Source of the DNA: Gordonia sp. SL306
GTDB taxonomy: Bacteria > Actinomycetota > Actinomycetes > Mycobacteriales > Mycobacteriaceae
DNA: 64,000 nt
Assembly (NCBI RefSeq): GCF_026625785.1
Contig: NZ_CP113063.1
Location: 1,612,001 to 1,676,000 of the forward strand
Direction of reading: 5' to 3'
Shown here: positions 7,865 to 16,796 of the stretch, piece after piece
Position numbering within the stretch: the first letter of the stretch is position 1
How the letters are laid out: each line of letters opens with the position of its first letter
The notes under the pieces: generated by a model
Databases searched by the model: none
Told to the model about the DNA's origin: nothing
The model's input: only the letters and a program-made list of their open reading frames with translations
Translations under genes and position numbers: made by a program

Positions 7865-10234
7865 GTGACGAACGTGATGATCCCCGGCAGTGTGTGCGTG
7901 GACGGCGCCCTTCATCCGCTCGGCGCCACGCCGTGTCTCACCGTCGGCCGCCACGTCGACAACGACATCGTGGTCGATCACCCGCTGGTGGCCGACCATC
8001 ACCTGCGCATCGAGTGGCGTGGCCGTGAGTGGTTTCTCGCCGTCGCCGACGCCGGTGCACCGATGTTCGCCGCCGGCGGGCCCGTCACGGAGATGGCGAT
8101 CACCGGTACCGCCCAGGTCCATCTCGGCAGTCCGGGGCGCGGGCCCGTGCTGGTCGTCGCGCTCGCCGGCGACCACCCGGGCGCACACACCACCGGCGGC
8201 CGCCCCCTCGACGGCCCGGGCATCGGGTTCCCGACGCCCGGGCCGCCACCGATGCCACGCTCGCTCCGCGGCGCACCTCATCTGCAGCCCATGCACCAGA
8301 ACCTCGACGGCGGGACCGTGCTCGCACTGCGCGACGGCGTGTGCACCATCGGGCGGACCCCCGGCAACGACCTGGTCGTCGACGACATGCTCGTCTCCCG
8401 CAGGCACGCCCACATCACCACCGACCGCGACGGGATCCGGCTCGTCGATCTCGGCGGCATCAACGGCACCCATGTCAACGGTCACCGTGTCGGCGGCGCA
8501 GTGCTGCACGACGGTGATGTCGTGACCATCGGCAACAGCGACTTCCTGGTGTCCGGACGTGCACTGGTCAGGGGTCACGCGCCCGGCGCCGTCGAGGCCG
8601 GGCTACATGTGCACGGCGTCAGCCTGGTCGTCGACGGCGACAAACACCTACTCCGCGACGTCGAGTTCAGCGCTGCGCCCGGCACGTTGACCGCGGTGAT
8701 CGGTCCGTCGGGAGCAGGCAAATCGACGGTGTCGAAGGTCGCTGCCGGGCTCGGGACCCCGTCCACCGGCTATGTCACCTTCGAGGGCCGCGACGTCCAC
8801 GCCGACTACGACTCGCTGCGAACCCGGATCGGCATGGTCCCGCAGCAAGACGTCCTGCACCACAAGCTCACCCTCCGGCAGGCACTGCGCTACGCCGCGG
8901 AACTGCGACTCCCTCCGGACATCTCCACCACCGACCGTGACGCGGTGATCACCGGAGTGCTCGGCGAACTGCAGTTGCTCGAGCATCTGGACACCCGGGT
9001 CGACAAGTTGTCCGGCGGACAACGCAAGCGAGCGTCGGTGGCGATGGAACTGCTCACCGGTCCGTCGCTGCTGATCCTCGACGAACCGACGTCCGGATTG
9101 GACCCGGCGCTGGACCGGCAGGTGATGGCCACGCTGCGGCGCCTCGCCGACGCCGGCCGTGTGGTCGTCGTGGTCACCCATTCGCTGACCCACCTGTCGA
9201 TGTGCGATCAGGTCCTGCTCCTCGCACCGGGCGGCAAGACCGCGTTCTGCGGCGCTCCCGACCAGGTGGGCGCGGCGATGGGCACCGGCGACTGGGCGGA
9301 GATCTTCGCGTTCGTCGCCGCCCACCCCGACACGGCCCACGAGCAACACCGACGTTCCCGGCCGCCGTCGCCCGCGGTGCGACCACGCAGGCCATCCGGT
9401 CCGTCGATGTCGGCACCACACCGCGATCCGGTGCGGCAGGCCGGCACCATCGCCCGCCGGCAGATCCGCCTGATCCTCGCCGACACCGGATATCTCGTAT
9501 TCCTCGCGGTGATGCCGATCGTGCTCGGGCTGTTGACCCTGGTCATCCCGGGGTCGAGCGGCTTCGCGATCAATCGGGCACCCGACACCGCGGGCGAGTC
9601 CTTGCAGATCCTGGTGATCCTCACCGTCGGGGCCACGTTCATGGGCACCGCGCTGACCGTGCGCGACCTGGTCGCCGAACGCGACATCTACCATCGCGAG
9701 CGCGCCGTCGGACTGCAACCCGGCGCGTACCTGTCGGCGAAGGTCATCGTGTTCGGTGCGGCCGCAGTCGTCCAGACGTCGGTGATGGTCGCGATCACCT
9801 ACGCAGGCAAAGGTGTCCCGGCCGGTGGGGTGCTGGTACCGGCGCCCCTCGAACTCTTCGGTGCCGTCGCCGTACTCGCCTGTGTCAGCGCTCTGGTCGG
9901 GCTGGCCATCTCCGCTTCGGTGCGTTCCGTCGAGCAGACGATGCCGCCGATGGTCATCGCCGTCATCTCACAGCTGGTGTTCTGCGGCGGCCTGTTCCGG
10001 TTGACCACCCCGGGGCTGCAACAACTGTCGTGGTTGTTCCCGTCGTACTGGGGTTACGCGGTGTCGGCGGCGTCGGTGGACCTCAACACGATCGCACCGC
10101 TGGCACCTCAGACCGCCGACGCCCAGTTGTGGGAGCCGTCGATCTCGACCGTCGTGCTCGGGTACAGCGCCCTGCTGTTGACCGCGACGATCCTGATCGG
10201 CGTCACCGCCTCGAGGCTCCGCCTCGGCCGCTGA
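7865..10234 (+). CDS. FHA-FHA-ABC transporter fusion (Rv1747-like)
   Basis: The 789-residue protein has two forkhead-associated domains (first GRHVDNDIVV near residue 29; second GRTPGNDLVV near 163 with SRRH and NGT/N signatures). An ABC ATPase follows, with Walker A GPSGAGKST near 280, signature LSGGQRKR near 382 and Walker B LLILDEPTSGLDP near 402. The end is an ABC-2 type permease of about six helices from residue 535. FHA domains bind phosphothreonine, so export is probably controlled by a Ser/Thr kinase. The layout matches mycobacterial Rv1747, linked to cell-wall lipid export. GTG 7865 has GGAAG upstream; ATG 7799 lies in a terminator loop. The cargo is unknown. Confidence 0.88.
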   Translation: MTNVMIPGSVCVDGALHPLGATPCLTVGRHVDNDIVVDHPLVADHHLRIEWRGREWFLAVADAGAPMFAAGGPVTEMAITGTAQVHLGSPGRGPVLVVALAGDHPGAHTTGGRPLDGPGIGFPTPGPPPMPRSLRGAPHLQPMHQNLDGGTVLALRDGVCTIGRTPGNDLVVDDMLVSRRHAHITTDRDGIRLVDLGGINGTHVNGHRVGGAVLHDGDVVTIGNSDFLVSGRALVRGHAPGAVEAGLHVHGVSLVVDGDKHLLRDVEFSAAPGTLTAVIGPSGAGKSTVSKVAAGLGTPSTGYVTFEGRDVHADYDSLRTRIGMVPQQDVLHHKLTLRQALRYAAELRLPPDISTTDRDAVITGVLGELQLLEHLDTRVDKLSGGQRKRASVAMELLTGPSLLILDEPTSGLDPALDRQVMATLRRLADAGRVVVVVTHSLTHLSMCDQVLLLAPGGKTAFCGAPDQVGAAMGTGDWAEIFAFVAAHPDTAHEQHRRSRPPSPAVRPRRPSGPSMSAPHRDPVRQAGTIARRQIRLILADTGYLVFLAVMPIVLGLLTLVIPGSSGFAINRAPDTAGESLQILVILTVGATFMGTALTVRDLVAERDIYHRERAVGLQPGAYLSAKVIVFGAAAVVQTSVMVAITYAGKGVPAGGVLVPAPLELFGAVAVLACVSALVGLAISASVRSVEQTMPPMVIAVISQLVFCGGLFRLTTPGLQQLSWLFPSYWGYAVSAASVDLNTIAPLAPQTADAQLWEPSISTVVLGYSALLLTATILIGVTASRLRLGR

Positions 10235-10365
10235 CTGTCGTTATGCGACCGTGACCGACGTCGCGATCGCGTTGCACACCGCGCCCGGCAGCGGCAGGTT
10301 GTCCGCATTCGCACCTAGCGTCGAAGCATGGCCTCGACCCGACCCCCACACGCACGGACAGACCG

Positions 10366-11454
10366 ATGAGAGTGCTGGTCACCGGTGCCACCGGATATGT
10401 CGGCTCCCGTCTCGTGTGTGCGCTGGTCGACCGCGGCGACGACGTCGTCGTGACCAGCCGCCGACCGGACTCGCTGCGACGTTTCGGCTGGTACGGCCGC
10501 GTCACGGCGATCGCCATGGACGCCGGCGACAGCGAGTCGGCGCACGATGCGGTCGCGCGCGCCGGCGACATCGATGCGCTCTACTTCCTGGTCCACGGGA
10601 TCGGTCAGCAGGACTTCGACGAAGCCGACACGCGCGCCGCGCACAACGTCGCGGTCGCGGCACGCGCGGCGAACGTGCCCCGGATCGTCTACCTCGGCGG
10701 CTTCGTACCCGACTGTGACCACGACGACCTGTCCAGGCATCTGCGCAGTCGCGCCGAGGTCGGCGCCGCCCTCGACATCCCCGGCGGCCCCGATCTGGTG
10801 TGGCTACGAGCCGCCGTGATCCTCGGCGCCGGGTCCACATCGTTCGAGATCATCCGATACGTGGCCGATCGGCTCGCGGTGATCCCGCAACCGGGCTGGG
10901 TCGACAACGCGATGGACCCGATCTCGGTCCGCGATGTCATCCACTACCTGGTCGAGGTCGTCGACCCGACCTTCCCTGCGGGGGCCTACGACATCGCAGG
11001 CCCCGACGTCGGCGCACGGTACGAGTCGGTTCTGTCGGAGTACATCCGTGCCATCCGGCAGCCCCGTCTGCGACTGCCGGTCCCCTTCGTGAACTCGCAC
11101 CTCGCCGGGCGGGTGACCGGCATGCTGGTCCCGGTACCGAGCTCGTTGACCGCCGATCTCGTGGCCTCGCTCAGCCAGCCGATGACCGCGTCCGAGCACT
11201 CCATCCGCGGCCTGGTACCGGAACCGCCGAACGGACTGATCCCGATGCGGGAGGCCATCGAATCGGCCGTACACACCACCTCACCCCGCTCGGTGTGTGC
11301 GCTCGCGGACCCTCATCACCTCGCCGACACCGACCCGGGATGGGCAGGCGGCGACCTGATGAGGATCCGGCGTGCGGTCTCCGGCGGGATCGGTTCGATC
11401 GTCGGCTTCACGACGCGTCGGGTGCGAGGCGTGGTATCCCTGCTGTCAGGATGA
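10366..11454 (+). CDS. NAD(P)-binding epimerase-like (atypical SDR) protein
   Basis: The 362-residue protein begins with a Rossmann dinucleotide motif, VTGATGYVGSRL, at residues 4-15 followed by a basic pair (SRRP) that suits NADPH. It resembles NAD(P)H-binding proteins of the atypical extended-SDR class, which often act as reductases or regulatory sensors. A full YxxxK catalytic pair is not obvious, so catalysis is uncertain. Its stop overlaps the start of the CPBP protease gene (ATGA), so the two are co-translated. No link to the catabolic genes is evident. Confidence 0.78.
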   Translation: MRVLVTGATGYVGSRLVCALVDRGDDVVVTSRRPDSLRRFGWYGRVTAIAMDAGDSESAHDAVARAGDIDALYFLVHGIGQQDFDEADTRAAHNVAVAARAANVPRIVYLGGFVPDCDHDDLSRHLRSRAEVGAALDIPGGPDLVWLRAAVILGAGSTSFEIIRYVADRLAVIPQPGWVDNAMDPISVRDVIHYLVEVVDPTFPAGAYDIAGPDVGARYESVLSEYIRAIRQPRLRLPVPFVNSHLAGRVTGMLVPVPSSLTADLVASLSQPMTASEHSIRGLVPEPPNGLIPMREAIESAVHTTSPRSVCALADPHHLADTDPGWAGGDLMRIRRAVSGGIGSIVGFTTRRVRGVVSLLSG

Positions 11455-12170
11455 CTCTCACTCTCGACGACCTCAGGCGGCGACTCAGCGCACCGGCACC
11501 GGCCACCCGATTCGACGATCCGGCGACCTTGACCCGCCGACGACGGGTGGTCGCGATCTTCCTAGTGCTGGGCGCCGCGATCCTGGGCGTCTCGCTCTCA
11601 TCCGACCCGGGCGATTCGTCCTTCTATCCGTTGACGATCGCCTTGGCGGCGGTCTGGATCGTCGGCGGGCTGCTCTCCGGGCCGATTCGGCTGGGCCGAT
11701 TCGGCCTTCGTGCCGGATCGGCGACGGGCCGATCGTCGACGATCGGCGCTGCCACCCTCGGCACGGCGGTCGGTCTGCTCGTCGGAGCGGCATTCGTGAT
11801 CGGGGCACTCATCACCCGGGAGATCCCGACCCTCGCCGACCTGGTCACCCAGGTCCTCGACCTCGGTGATCGCGGCAGCATCATCGCTGTCACCGTGATC
11901 ACCCTCGGCAACGGCCTGGCCGAGGAAGTGTTCTTCCGCGGCGGCGTCTACTCGGCCGCACAGAATCACCACCCGGTGCTGGTCTCGACGGTGTTGTACA
12001 CCCTCGCCACCCTCGCCAGTGGCAATCCGATGCTCGGATTCGCCGCGGTCATCCTCGGCGCGGTCTGCGCACTACTACGACGAAGCACCGACGGGGTCTT
12101 GGCACCCATCTGCACGCACGTCGTGTGGGGCGCCGTGGTCCTGTTCTGTCTGCCGCCGATCTTCGGGTGA
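11451..12170 (+). CDS. CPBP-family intramembrane metalloprotease
   Basis: The 239-residue integral membrane protein has six or more hydrophobic segments. It carries the CPBP (Abi, CAAX-protease-like) motif EEVFFRG near residues 155-162 and a later histidine motif THVVWG near 223. In this family the paired glutamates and histidines bind a metal and cleave peptides within the membrane; prokaryotic members act in bacteriocin immunity, envelope stress or protein maturation. The ATG overlaps the upstream stop as ATGA. The substrate is unknown. Confidence 0.83.
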   Translation: MTLTLDDLRRRLSAPAPATRFDDPATLTRRRRVVAIFLVLGAAILGVSLSSDPGDSSFYPLTIALAAVWIVGGLLSGPIRLGRFGLRAGSATGRSSTIGAATLGTAVGLLVGAAFVIGALITREIPTLADLVTQVLDLGDRGSIIAVTVITLGNGLAEEVFFRGGVYSAAQNHHPVLVSTVLYTLATLASGNPMLGFAAVILGAVCALLRRSTDGVLAPICTHVVWGAVVLFCLPPIFG

Positions 12171-12302
12171 GTCCGCGGCCGTGGTACCGACGAAGGGCTG
12201 CCGCCCGACGACCGCGAGCACGGCACCCAGTCCGAACGGACGGTTCGACTCCGGCCCGGCGCGTGTCTCGGGGTCGTCGAGGAGGACGGCCACGCTCACC
12301 GA

Positions 12303-13157
12303 TCAGGCCAGCCACACCGGGACGCCGGTGTCCGCGTGGTCTGGCAGGCGGACCAGTCGAGCCGGGTCCGCCGCAAGATCGTCTGCGGTGAGGTCACCGT
12401 CGCCGAACAGGACGAACGCCACGCCCTCCGCCGACGCGCCATCCCAGAGGCCGGCAGAGCAGGGCGTCGACGACGGCTCGCGGACCAGGATCGAACGGCC
12501 GCGACCCCAGGTCGCGAAGAACCATCCGTCGCCGGCCTCGATGACATCGCCGAGCAGAGCCCGCCCCAGAAGGTCGTGTGCGCGGTCGAGGTCGGACACG
12601 GTCATTCCGACGATCGCCATCTCACGGTCCGGCGTGCCGGCTCGGGGGAAGTCCGCCGGCGCGGTCGAGAACGCCCCTTCGGCGACGATCGTCTCGTCGT
12701 CGGCCCGCACCACCTGGACGAGGGTTCCGATACCCGATGCCTTCGGATGGATGAAGACCTCGGTCCAGATCGGGTCCGTCCGTGAGTCCCCGAAGGTCGC
12801 GAAGCCGCGGCGACGCAGGTCGGCCAGGGTCTCGTCGAGGTCGGGCACCTTGAAGGTGAGGTGATGCGCCGACGGTCCGCGCTGTTCCAGGAACCGGTCC
12901 ATGAAACTGCCCGGCTTGTCGGGCGCGATGAACTCCATCCGGAGGCCGTCACCGTAGACGAGCTGGTACGGGGCGTACTCACCGGCGACTCCACCGTATC
13001 CCCATCGCCCGCCGAGTTCGCCGACGAACCGCGGATAGGCGTCCTCCCAGCGCCGCACACCCACCGCGAGGTGATCGAGGGTCGGCCAGCGCACGTTCGA
13101 GACGTTCCGGTCCACTGCCGTGTCGACGCTGTGCGTCGATCCGGATGTCGAGGGCAT
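12303..13157 (-). CDS. VOC (glyoxalase/dioxygenase fold) family protein
   Basis: The 284-residue protein has two vicinal-oxygen-chelate repeats: DHLAVGV near residue 28 with a metal-ligand region HHLTF near 96, and a second weaker module from about residue 160. It resembles glyoxalase-like or methylmalonyl-CoA epimerase-like proteins found next to CoA-metabolism genes. A definite reaction cannot be assigned. It diverges from the TetR gene at 13329, and the spacer between them holds a dyad that may be that regulator's operator. Confidence 0.75.
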   Translation of the reverse strand: MPSTSGSTHSVDTAVDRNVSNVRWPTLDHLAVGVRRWEDAYPRFVGELGGRWGYGGVAGEYAPYQLVYGDGLRMEFIAPDKPGSFMDRFLEQRGPSAHHLTFKVPDLDETLADLRRRGFATFGDSRTDPIWTEVFIHPKASGIGTLVQVVRADDETIVAEGAFSTAPADFPRAGTPDREMAIVGMTVSDLDRAHDLLGRALLGDVIEAGDGWFFATWGRGRSILVREPSSTPCSAGLWDGASAEGVAFVLFGDGDLTADDLAADPARLVRLPDHADTGVPVWLA

Positions 13158-13196
13158 GGGCTGCTCCTTACTTCCACACGTTCGAGGATCTGCGCG

Positions 13197-13227
13197 AGAC
13201 AGTAGTACAGTTTCTGCATAACTGTCT
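13197..13227. promoter_or_regulatory. Nested dyad between the VOC and TetR genes
   Basis: An inner dyad ACAGTT-n7-AACTGT occupies 13207-13225; outer arms AGACAGT (13197-13203) and ACTGTCT (13221-13227) form a second, overlapping dyad. It lies between divergent genes, one of which encodes a TetR repressor, so autoregulation is likely. The half-site differs from the island-wide TACTGT motif. Confidence 0.5.
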
Positions 13228-13328
13228 AGTGTGGACAGGTGGCACCGGTGGCGGTCGGGAACTCCGCCCTAGACTGGCCTGGCGATGGCCGACTGCCACT
13301 CGAGGCAACAGCGACGAGGAGGATCGGC

Positions 13329-13997
13329 GTGACGACCGGATTTGAGGATCTCTGGCCCGCACCGGGCCGAGGCGTGACGCCGACACGGACGACGGAGGCC
13401 GACAAGGCGACCGAGGATCGGCTCCTCGAGGCCACCGACCGACTGGTACGGCAGGTCGGGGTACGACGGCTCAGCATGTCCGAGGTGGCCCGCGCCGCCG
13501 GCGTGGCCCGGGGCACGCTGTACCGGTACTACGAGTCCCGCGACGTCCTCCTGGAGGCGCTGCGACGCCGGACCACCGAATGGTTCTTCGAAGAGGTCAC
13601 CGAGGCCCTCACACCGCTACCGACCCTGTCCGAACAGGTGGGCGCGTTCAGCGAGATCATCGCGCGGACGATCAACCCGCCGCGGGATCAGACGGCACAT
13701 CGTGCCCGGAGCGGAACCAACCCGGCCGCGATGATCCACATCCTGGGGACACATGGCACCGAGGCCGTGGAGCGAACCGCATCGTTCATCCTGCCCTACG
13801 TCGAGTCGGCACGTGAACGCTGTGAGATCCCGGTGGACACCGACGTCACCGGAGCGAGCGCATGGCTGGCACGAATCCTGCTGTCGTTCACGATCTTCCA
13901 GGTTTCGTCGAACCCCGACGACGACGGGCAGCCGGTGAGCGAGCTGATCGTCCGCTATGCCGTCGAGGGCCTGGCCGGATCACGCGGCGGCCGGTGA
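13329..13997 (+). CDS. TetR/AcrR-family transcriptional regulator
   Basis: The protein of 222 residues has an N-terminal helix-turn-helix (MSEVARAAGVARGTLYRYY, about residues 50-68) and a variable helical ligand domain. An upstream in-frame ATG exists at 13239, but the GTG at 13329 has a near-perfect AGGAGGA just before it and is preferred. Its stop overlaps the CoA-transferase start (GTGA), so it heads a short operon with the CoA-transferase and the YtcJ-like hydrolase. It probably senses a CoA-ester or free acid in that pathway; the ligand is unknown. Confidence 0.85.
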   Translation: MTTGFEDLWPAPGRGVTPTRTTEADKATEDRLLEATDRLVRQVGVRRLSMSEVARAAGVARGTLYRYYESRDVLLEALRRRTTEWFFEEVTEALTPLPTLSEQVGAFSEIIARTINPPRDQTAHRARSGTNPAAMIHILGTHGTEAVERTASFILPYVESARERCEIPVDTDVTGASAWLARILLSFTIFQVSSNPDDDGQPVSELIVRYAVEGLAGSRGGR

Positions 13998-15307
13998 CCA
14001 CCAGCCATCTCATGCCGTCGGCCGTCGTCTCCCGATGGCTGGACAACTGGTGGCCGAACAGGTCTCGCAACGCCGTAGCCACCCCCGACCACTCGGTTCC
14101 CGGCTGTGCGGTCCTGCAGTGGGCGGGCAGCGGCGGCATGGAACTCACCGGCGTCTCGACGGCACCCCCGCTCATCTCGCCCGCCGCCGCGTACGGGGTG
14201 CTCGACGCCGCCGTGGGTGAGCTCGGCCGCCTGACGGGCCTCGTCGGCGACGCCGTCCACCTCGAGCCCGGTGCCGTGATCGGCGCCCGGGCCGCCCTGC
14301 GTGGGCTGCGCCGGAACGGCCAGATCTCCGCGGGCGGTATGACCAGGCTGATCCGCGCGGCCGAGCGGTGGATCGCGATATCCCTCTGTCGCCCAGATGA
14401 TGTGGCGTCGGTGCCGGCCATCGTCGGCGACCGGGGAACCGACGACCCATGGCGGGATCTCGCAGATTTCGCCGCCCGAACCCCCGCGTCCGATGTCGTC
14501 GACCAGGCGCAACTGCTGGGTGTTGCGGCCGCGGAACTCGGAGGTGCTGCAGATGCGGCTAGCGCCCTCCCGTTCCAGGTCACCGACATTGCGTCCCGGA
14601 CAGATGCTCTCGCCGTGCGTGGGGCGACGGTGGTCGATCTGTCGTCCCTCTGGGCCGGCCCGCTGTGTGGCGGGATCCTGAGCCGCGCCGGCGCCCGGGT
14701 CATCAAGGTCGAGAGCACGGGGCGCCCCGACGGCGCCCGCATCGGCGACCCGGAGTTCTTCGAGTGGTTGCACCGCGGACAGGAGTTCCGCGCCGTCGAC
14801 TTCACCTCCGACGAGGGCCGGAATCAATTGGCGCACCTCATCGATGCTGCCGATATCGTCATCGAGGCCTCCCGTCCGCGTGCGCTCGAGCGGCTCGGTC
14901 TGTCGCCCGACCGCCTGGCACACCGACCCGGGAAGATCTGGGTCGGCATCACCGGGGGCGGTCGATCGAGGCCCATTCAGGTGAACTTCGGTGACGACGC
15001 CGCGGTCGGCGGTGGCCTCGTCGGCTGGAGTGGCGACCAACCGGCGTTCTGCGCAGATGCCATCGCAGATCCGCTGTCGGGGATCACCGCGGCACTCGCG
15101 ACGACCGCAGCCGTGGAAGCGGGCGGCGGCGTCCTGATCGATCTGTCGATGGTCGACACCGTCGCCTCGTTCACCGCCGCCGAACTCGCCTGCCCGGGAG
15201 ACCATGTCGTCCGCGACGACGGCGGTGGCGGATGGGCGGTCGAGTGTTCGCACGAGCGGCGCCACAGTCCCGTCCGGGGTCCAACGGCATCGGGTCTCCC
15301 ATGCTGA
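13994..15307 (+). CDS. CoA-transferase, CaiB/BaiF (class III) family
   Basis: The 437-residue protein has the class III CoA-transferase nucleotide-binding signature (VVDLSSLWAGPLCGGIL, then GARVIKVES) only at about residue 215, after an N-terminal half that looks like a degenerate copy of the fold. This long layout is seen in actinobacterial CaiB-like proteins. Class III enzymes move CoA between carboxylic acids through an aspartyl anhydride; the nucleophile is not clear here. It starts in a GTGA overlap with the TetR gene and its stop overlaps the amidohydrolase start by 7 bases, so the three are translationally coupled. Confidence 0.78.
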   Translation: MTTSHLMPSAVVSRWLDNWWPNRSRNAVATPDHSVPGCAVLQWAGSGGMELTGVSTAPPLISPAAAYGVLDAAVGELGRLTGLVGDAVHLEPGAVIGARAALRGLRRNGQISAGGMTRLIRAAERWIAISLCRPDDVASVPAIVGDRGTDDPWRDLADFAARTPASDVVDQAQLLGVAAAELGGAADAASALPFQVTDIASRTDALAVRGATVVDLSSLWAGPLCGGILSRAGARVIKVESTGRPDGARIGDPEFFEWLHRGQEFRAVDFTSDEGRNQLAHLIDAADIVIEASRPRALERLGLSPDRLAHRPGKIWVGITGGGRSRPIQVNFGDDAAVGGGLVGWSGDQPAFCADAIADPLSGITAALATTAAVEAGGGVLIDLSMVDTVASFTAAELACPGDHVVRDDGGGGWAVECSHERRHSPVRGPTASGLPC

Positions 15308-16713
15308 TCCGCAACGCTCGCACCCTCGAGCGGGCGTTCGTCGACGTCCGCTGCGACGACGGACTGATCTCCGAGATCGGCTCGCACCTACGCCCCCGCG
15401 CGGGCGAGCGTGACATCGACGCCTCGGGCTGCTGGGTGATGCCGGGCCTGCACGACCACCATCTCCATCTTCGCTCCCTCGCCGCCACCGCGGGCTCCAT
15501 CCGCGTGGGACCACCGGACGCGCATTCCGAGGACGACCTCCGCGCCTTGCTGCAGACCGCGGATCTGGCCGCGCCCCCCGGAGAGTGGTTGCGCGCCTAC
15601 GGCTATCACGAATCCGTAGCCGGCCCACTCACACGCGGAGTCCTCGACACCACGGTGACCGACCGTCCGGTCCGGGTGCAACACCGCTCCGGCGCCCTGT
15701 GGATGCTGAACAGTGCGGCCTGCCGGGAAGTGGGAGTCGATACGTGCACCCTCCCCGGCGTGGAGCGTGATACCGCGGGCGATGCCACCGGCCGCCTGTG
15801 GCGGATGGATTCGTGGTTGGGCGACAGGTTGGGCGATACCGCGCCGTCGTCCCCGCCCGACCTCGCGCCCATGAGCCGGCGTGCCGCCGCACGCGGTGTC
15901 ACCGGGTTCACCGAGGCCACTCCCGACCTCTCGCAGTCGTCGGTCGACGCCCTCGCGGCGGCGGTGCACGACGGCGAGATCGTGCAGCGCGTCCACTGCA
16001 TGAGCACCCCGGACATCCGCACACCTGCGGATCGGACACCGGGCAGGCGAACCTCGTTCACCCTCGGGCCGACCAAGATCCTCCTCGACGACCACCGGCT
16101 GCCGACACTTCCCGAACTCACCGAGGCCATCAGTGAGATCCACCGTTCCGGCAAGCCGGTGGCCGTCCATTGCGTCACCCGTCTACAACTCATCGTCACG
16201 ATGACCGCACTCGATGACGCCGGGGTGGTGCCCGGCGACCGGATCGAGCACGGCGCCATCATCCCCGCGGAATGCTTCGGCTGGCTGCGCGATCACCGGA
16301 TTCTTGTCATCACCCAACCGAACTTCCCGTTCGAGAGGGCCGAGCAGTATCGCGTCGAGGTCGATGCCGGCGAGCAAGCCGATCTCTGGCGACTGGGGAG
16401 CCTGCTGGCAGCCGGGATCCACGTCGCCGCCGGAACGGACGCCCCGTTCGGCGACTCGGACCCGTGGACAGCGATCCACGCGGCCACGATCGACCATTCC
16501 GGCCGCGACCCCCTCGAAACCGTCTCTCCCGCCACGGCGCTCGGCTTGTTCTGGGGCACACCAGAACAGCCCACGGTTCCCCGCGCCATCGAGCCCGGCG
16601 CAGTCGCCGACCTGGCCGTCGTCCGCGGTGCACCGGAGGACGTCCGTCGCGACCCGACGTCCGTCCAGGTGGTCGCCACCGTCGTCGGCGGCGTCCCGGT
16701 TCATCTGAGTTGA
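15301..16713 (+). CDS. YtcJ-like amidohydrolase (amidohydrolase family 3)
   Basis: The 470-residue protein shows amidohydrolase-superfamily metal motifs: HDHHLHLR near residue 51, AVHCVT, RIEHGAI and the aspartate motif AAGTDAPFGDSDPW. YtcJ-type enzymes hydrolyse amide or ester bonds in the cytoplasm. ATG 15301 is used because longer in-frame starts lie inside the CoA-transferase gene. Position after a CoA-transferase suggests it acts on a catabolic intermediate, but no substrate can be proposed. Confidence 0.82.
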   Translation: MLIRNARTLERAFVDVRCDDGLISEIGSHLRPRAGERDIDASGCWVMPGLHDHHLHLRSLAATAGSIRVGPPDAHSEDDLRALLQTADLAAPPGEWLRAYGYHESVAGPLTRGVLDTTVTDRPVRVQHRSGALWMLNSAACREVGVDTCTLPGVERDTAGDATGRLWRMDSWLGDRLGDTAPSSPPDLAPMSRRAAARGVTGFTEATPDLSQSSVDALAAAVHDGEIVQRVHCMSTPDIRTPADRTPGRRTSFTLGPTKILLDDHRLPTLPELTEAISEIHRSGKPVAVHCVTRLQLIVTMTALDDAGVVPGDRIEHGAIIPAECFGWLRDHRILVITQPNFPFERAEQYRVEVDAGEQADLWRLGSLLAAGIHVAAGTDAPFGDSDPWTAIHAATIDHSGRDPLETVSPATALGLFWGTPEQPTVPRAIEPGAVADLAVVRGAPEDVRRDPTSVQVVATVVGGVPVHLS

Positions 16714-16736
16714 CCCGGAACGTGATCCCACCGTCA

Positions 16737-16757
16737 TTACAGTAACTATTTCAGTAT
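16737..16757. promoter_or_regulatory. Island operator 1: TTACAGT-n7-TCAGTAT
   Basis: This 21-bp dyad lies 40 bp before the acyl-CoA synthetase start at 16797. It has the half-site and 7-bp spacing shared by sites across the island. Confidence 0.55.
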
Positions 16758-16796
16758 CATCGTCGGAGAAGACGGCTCACCGACGAGAGGACGAAC

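Noticed and set aside
13955-15628. 557-codon minus-strand frame
   Set aside because: Arg-rich low-complexity product antisense to the CoA-transferase and amidohydrolase, whose motifs are clear.
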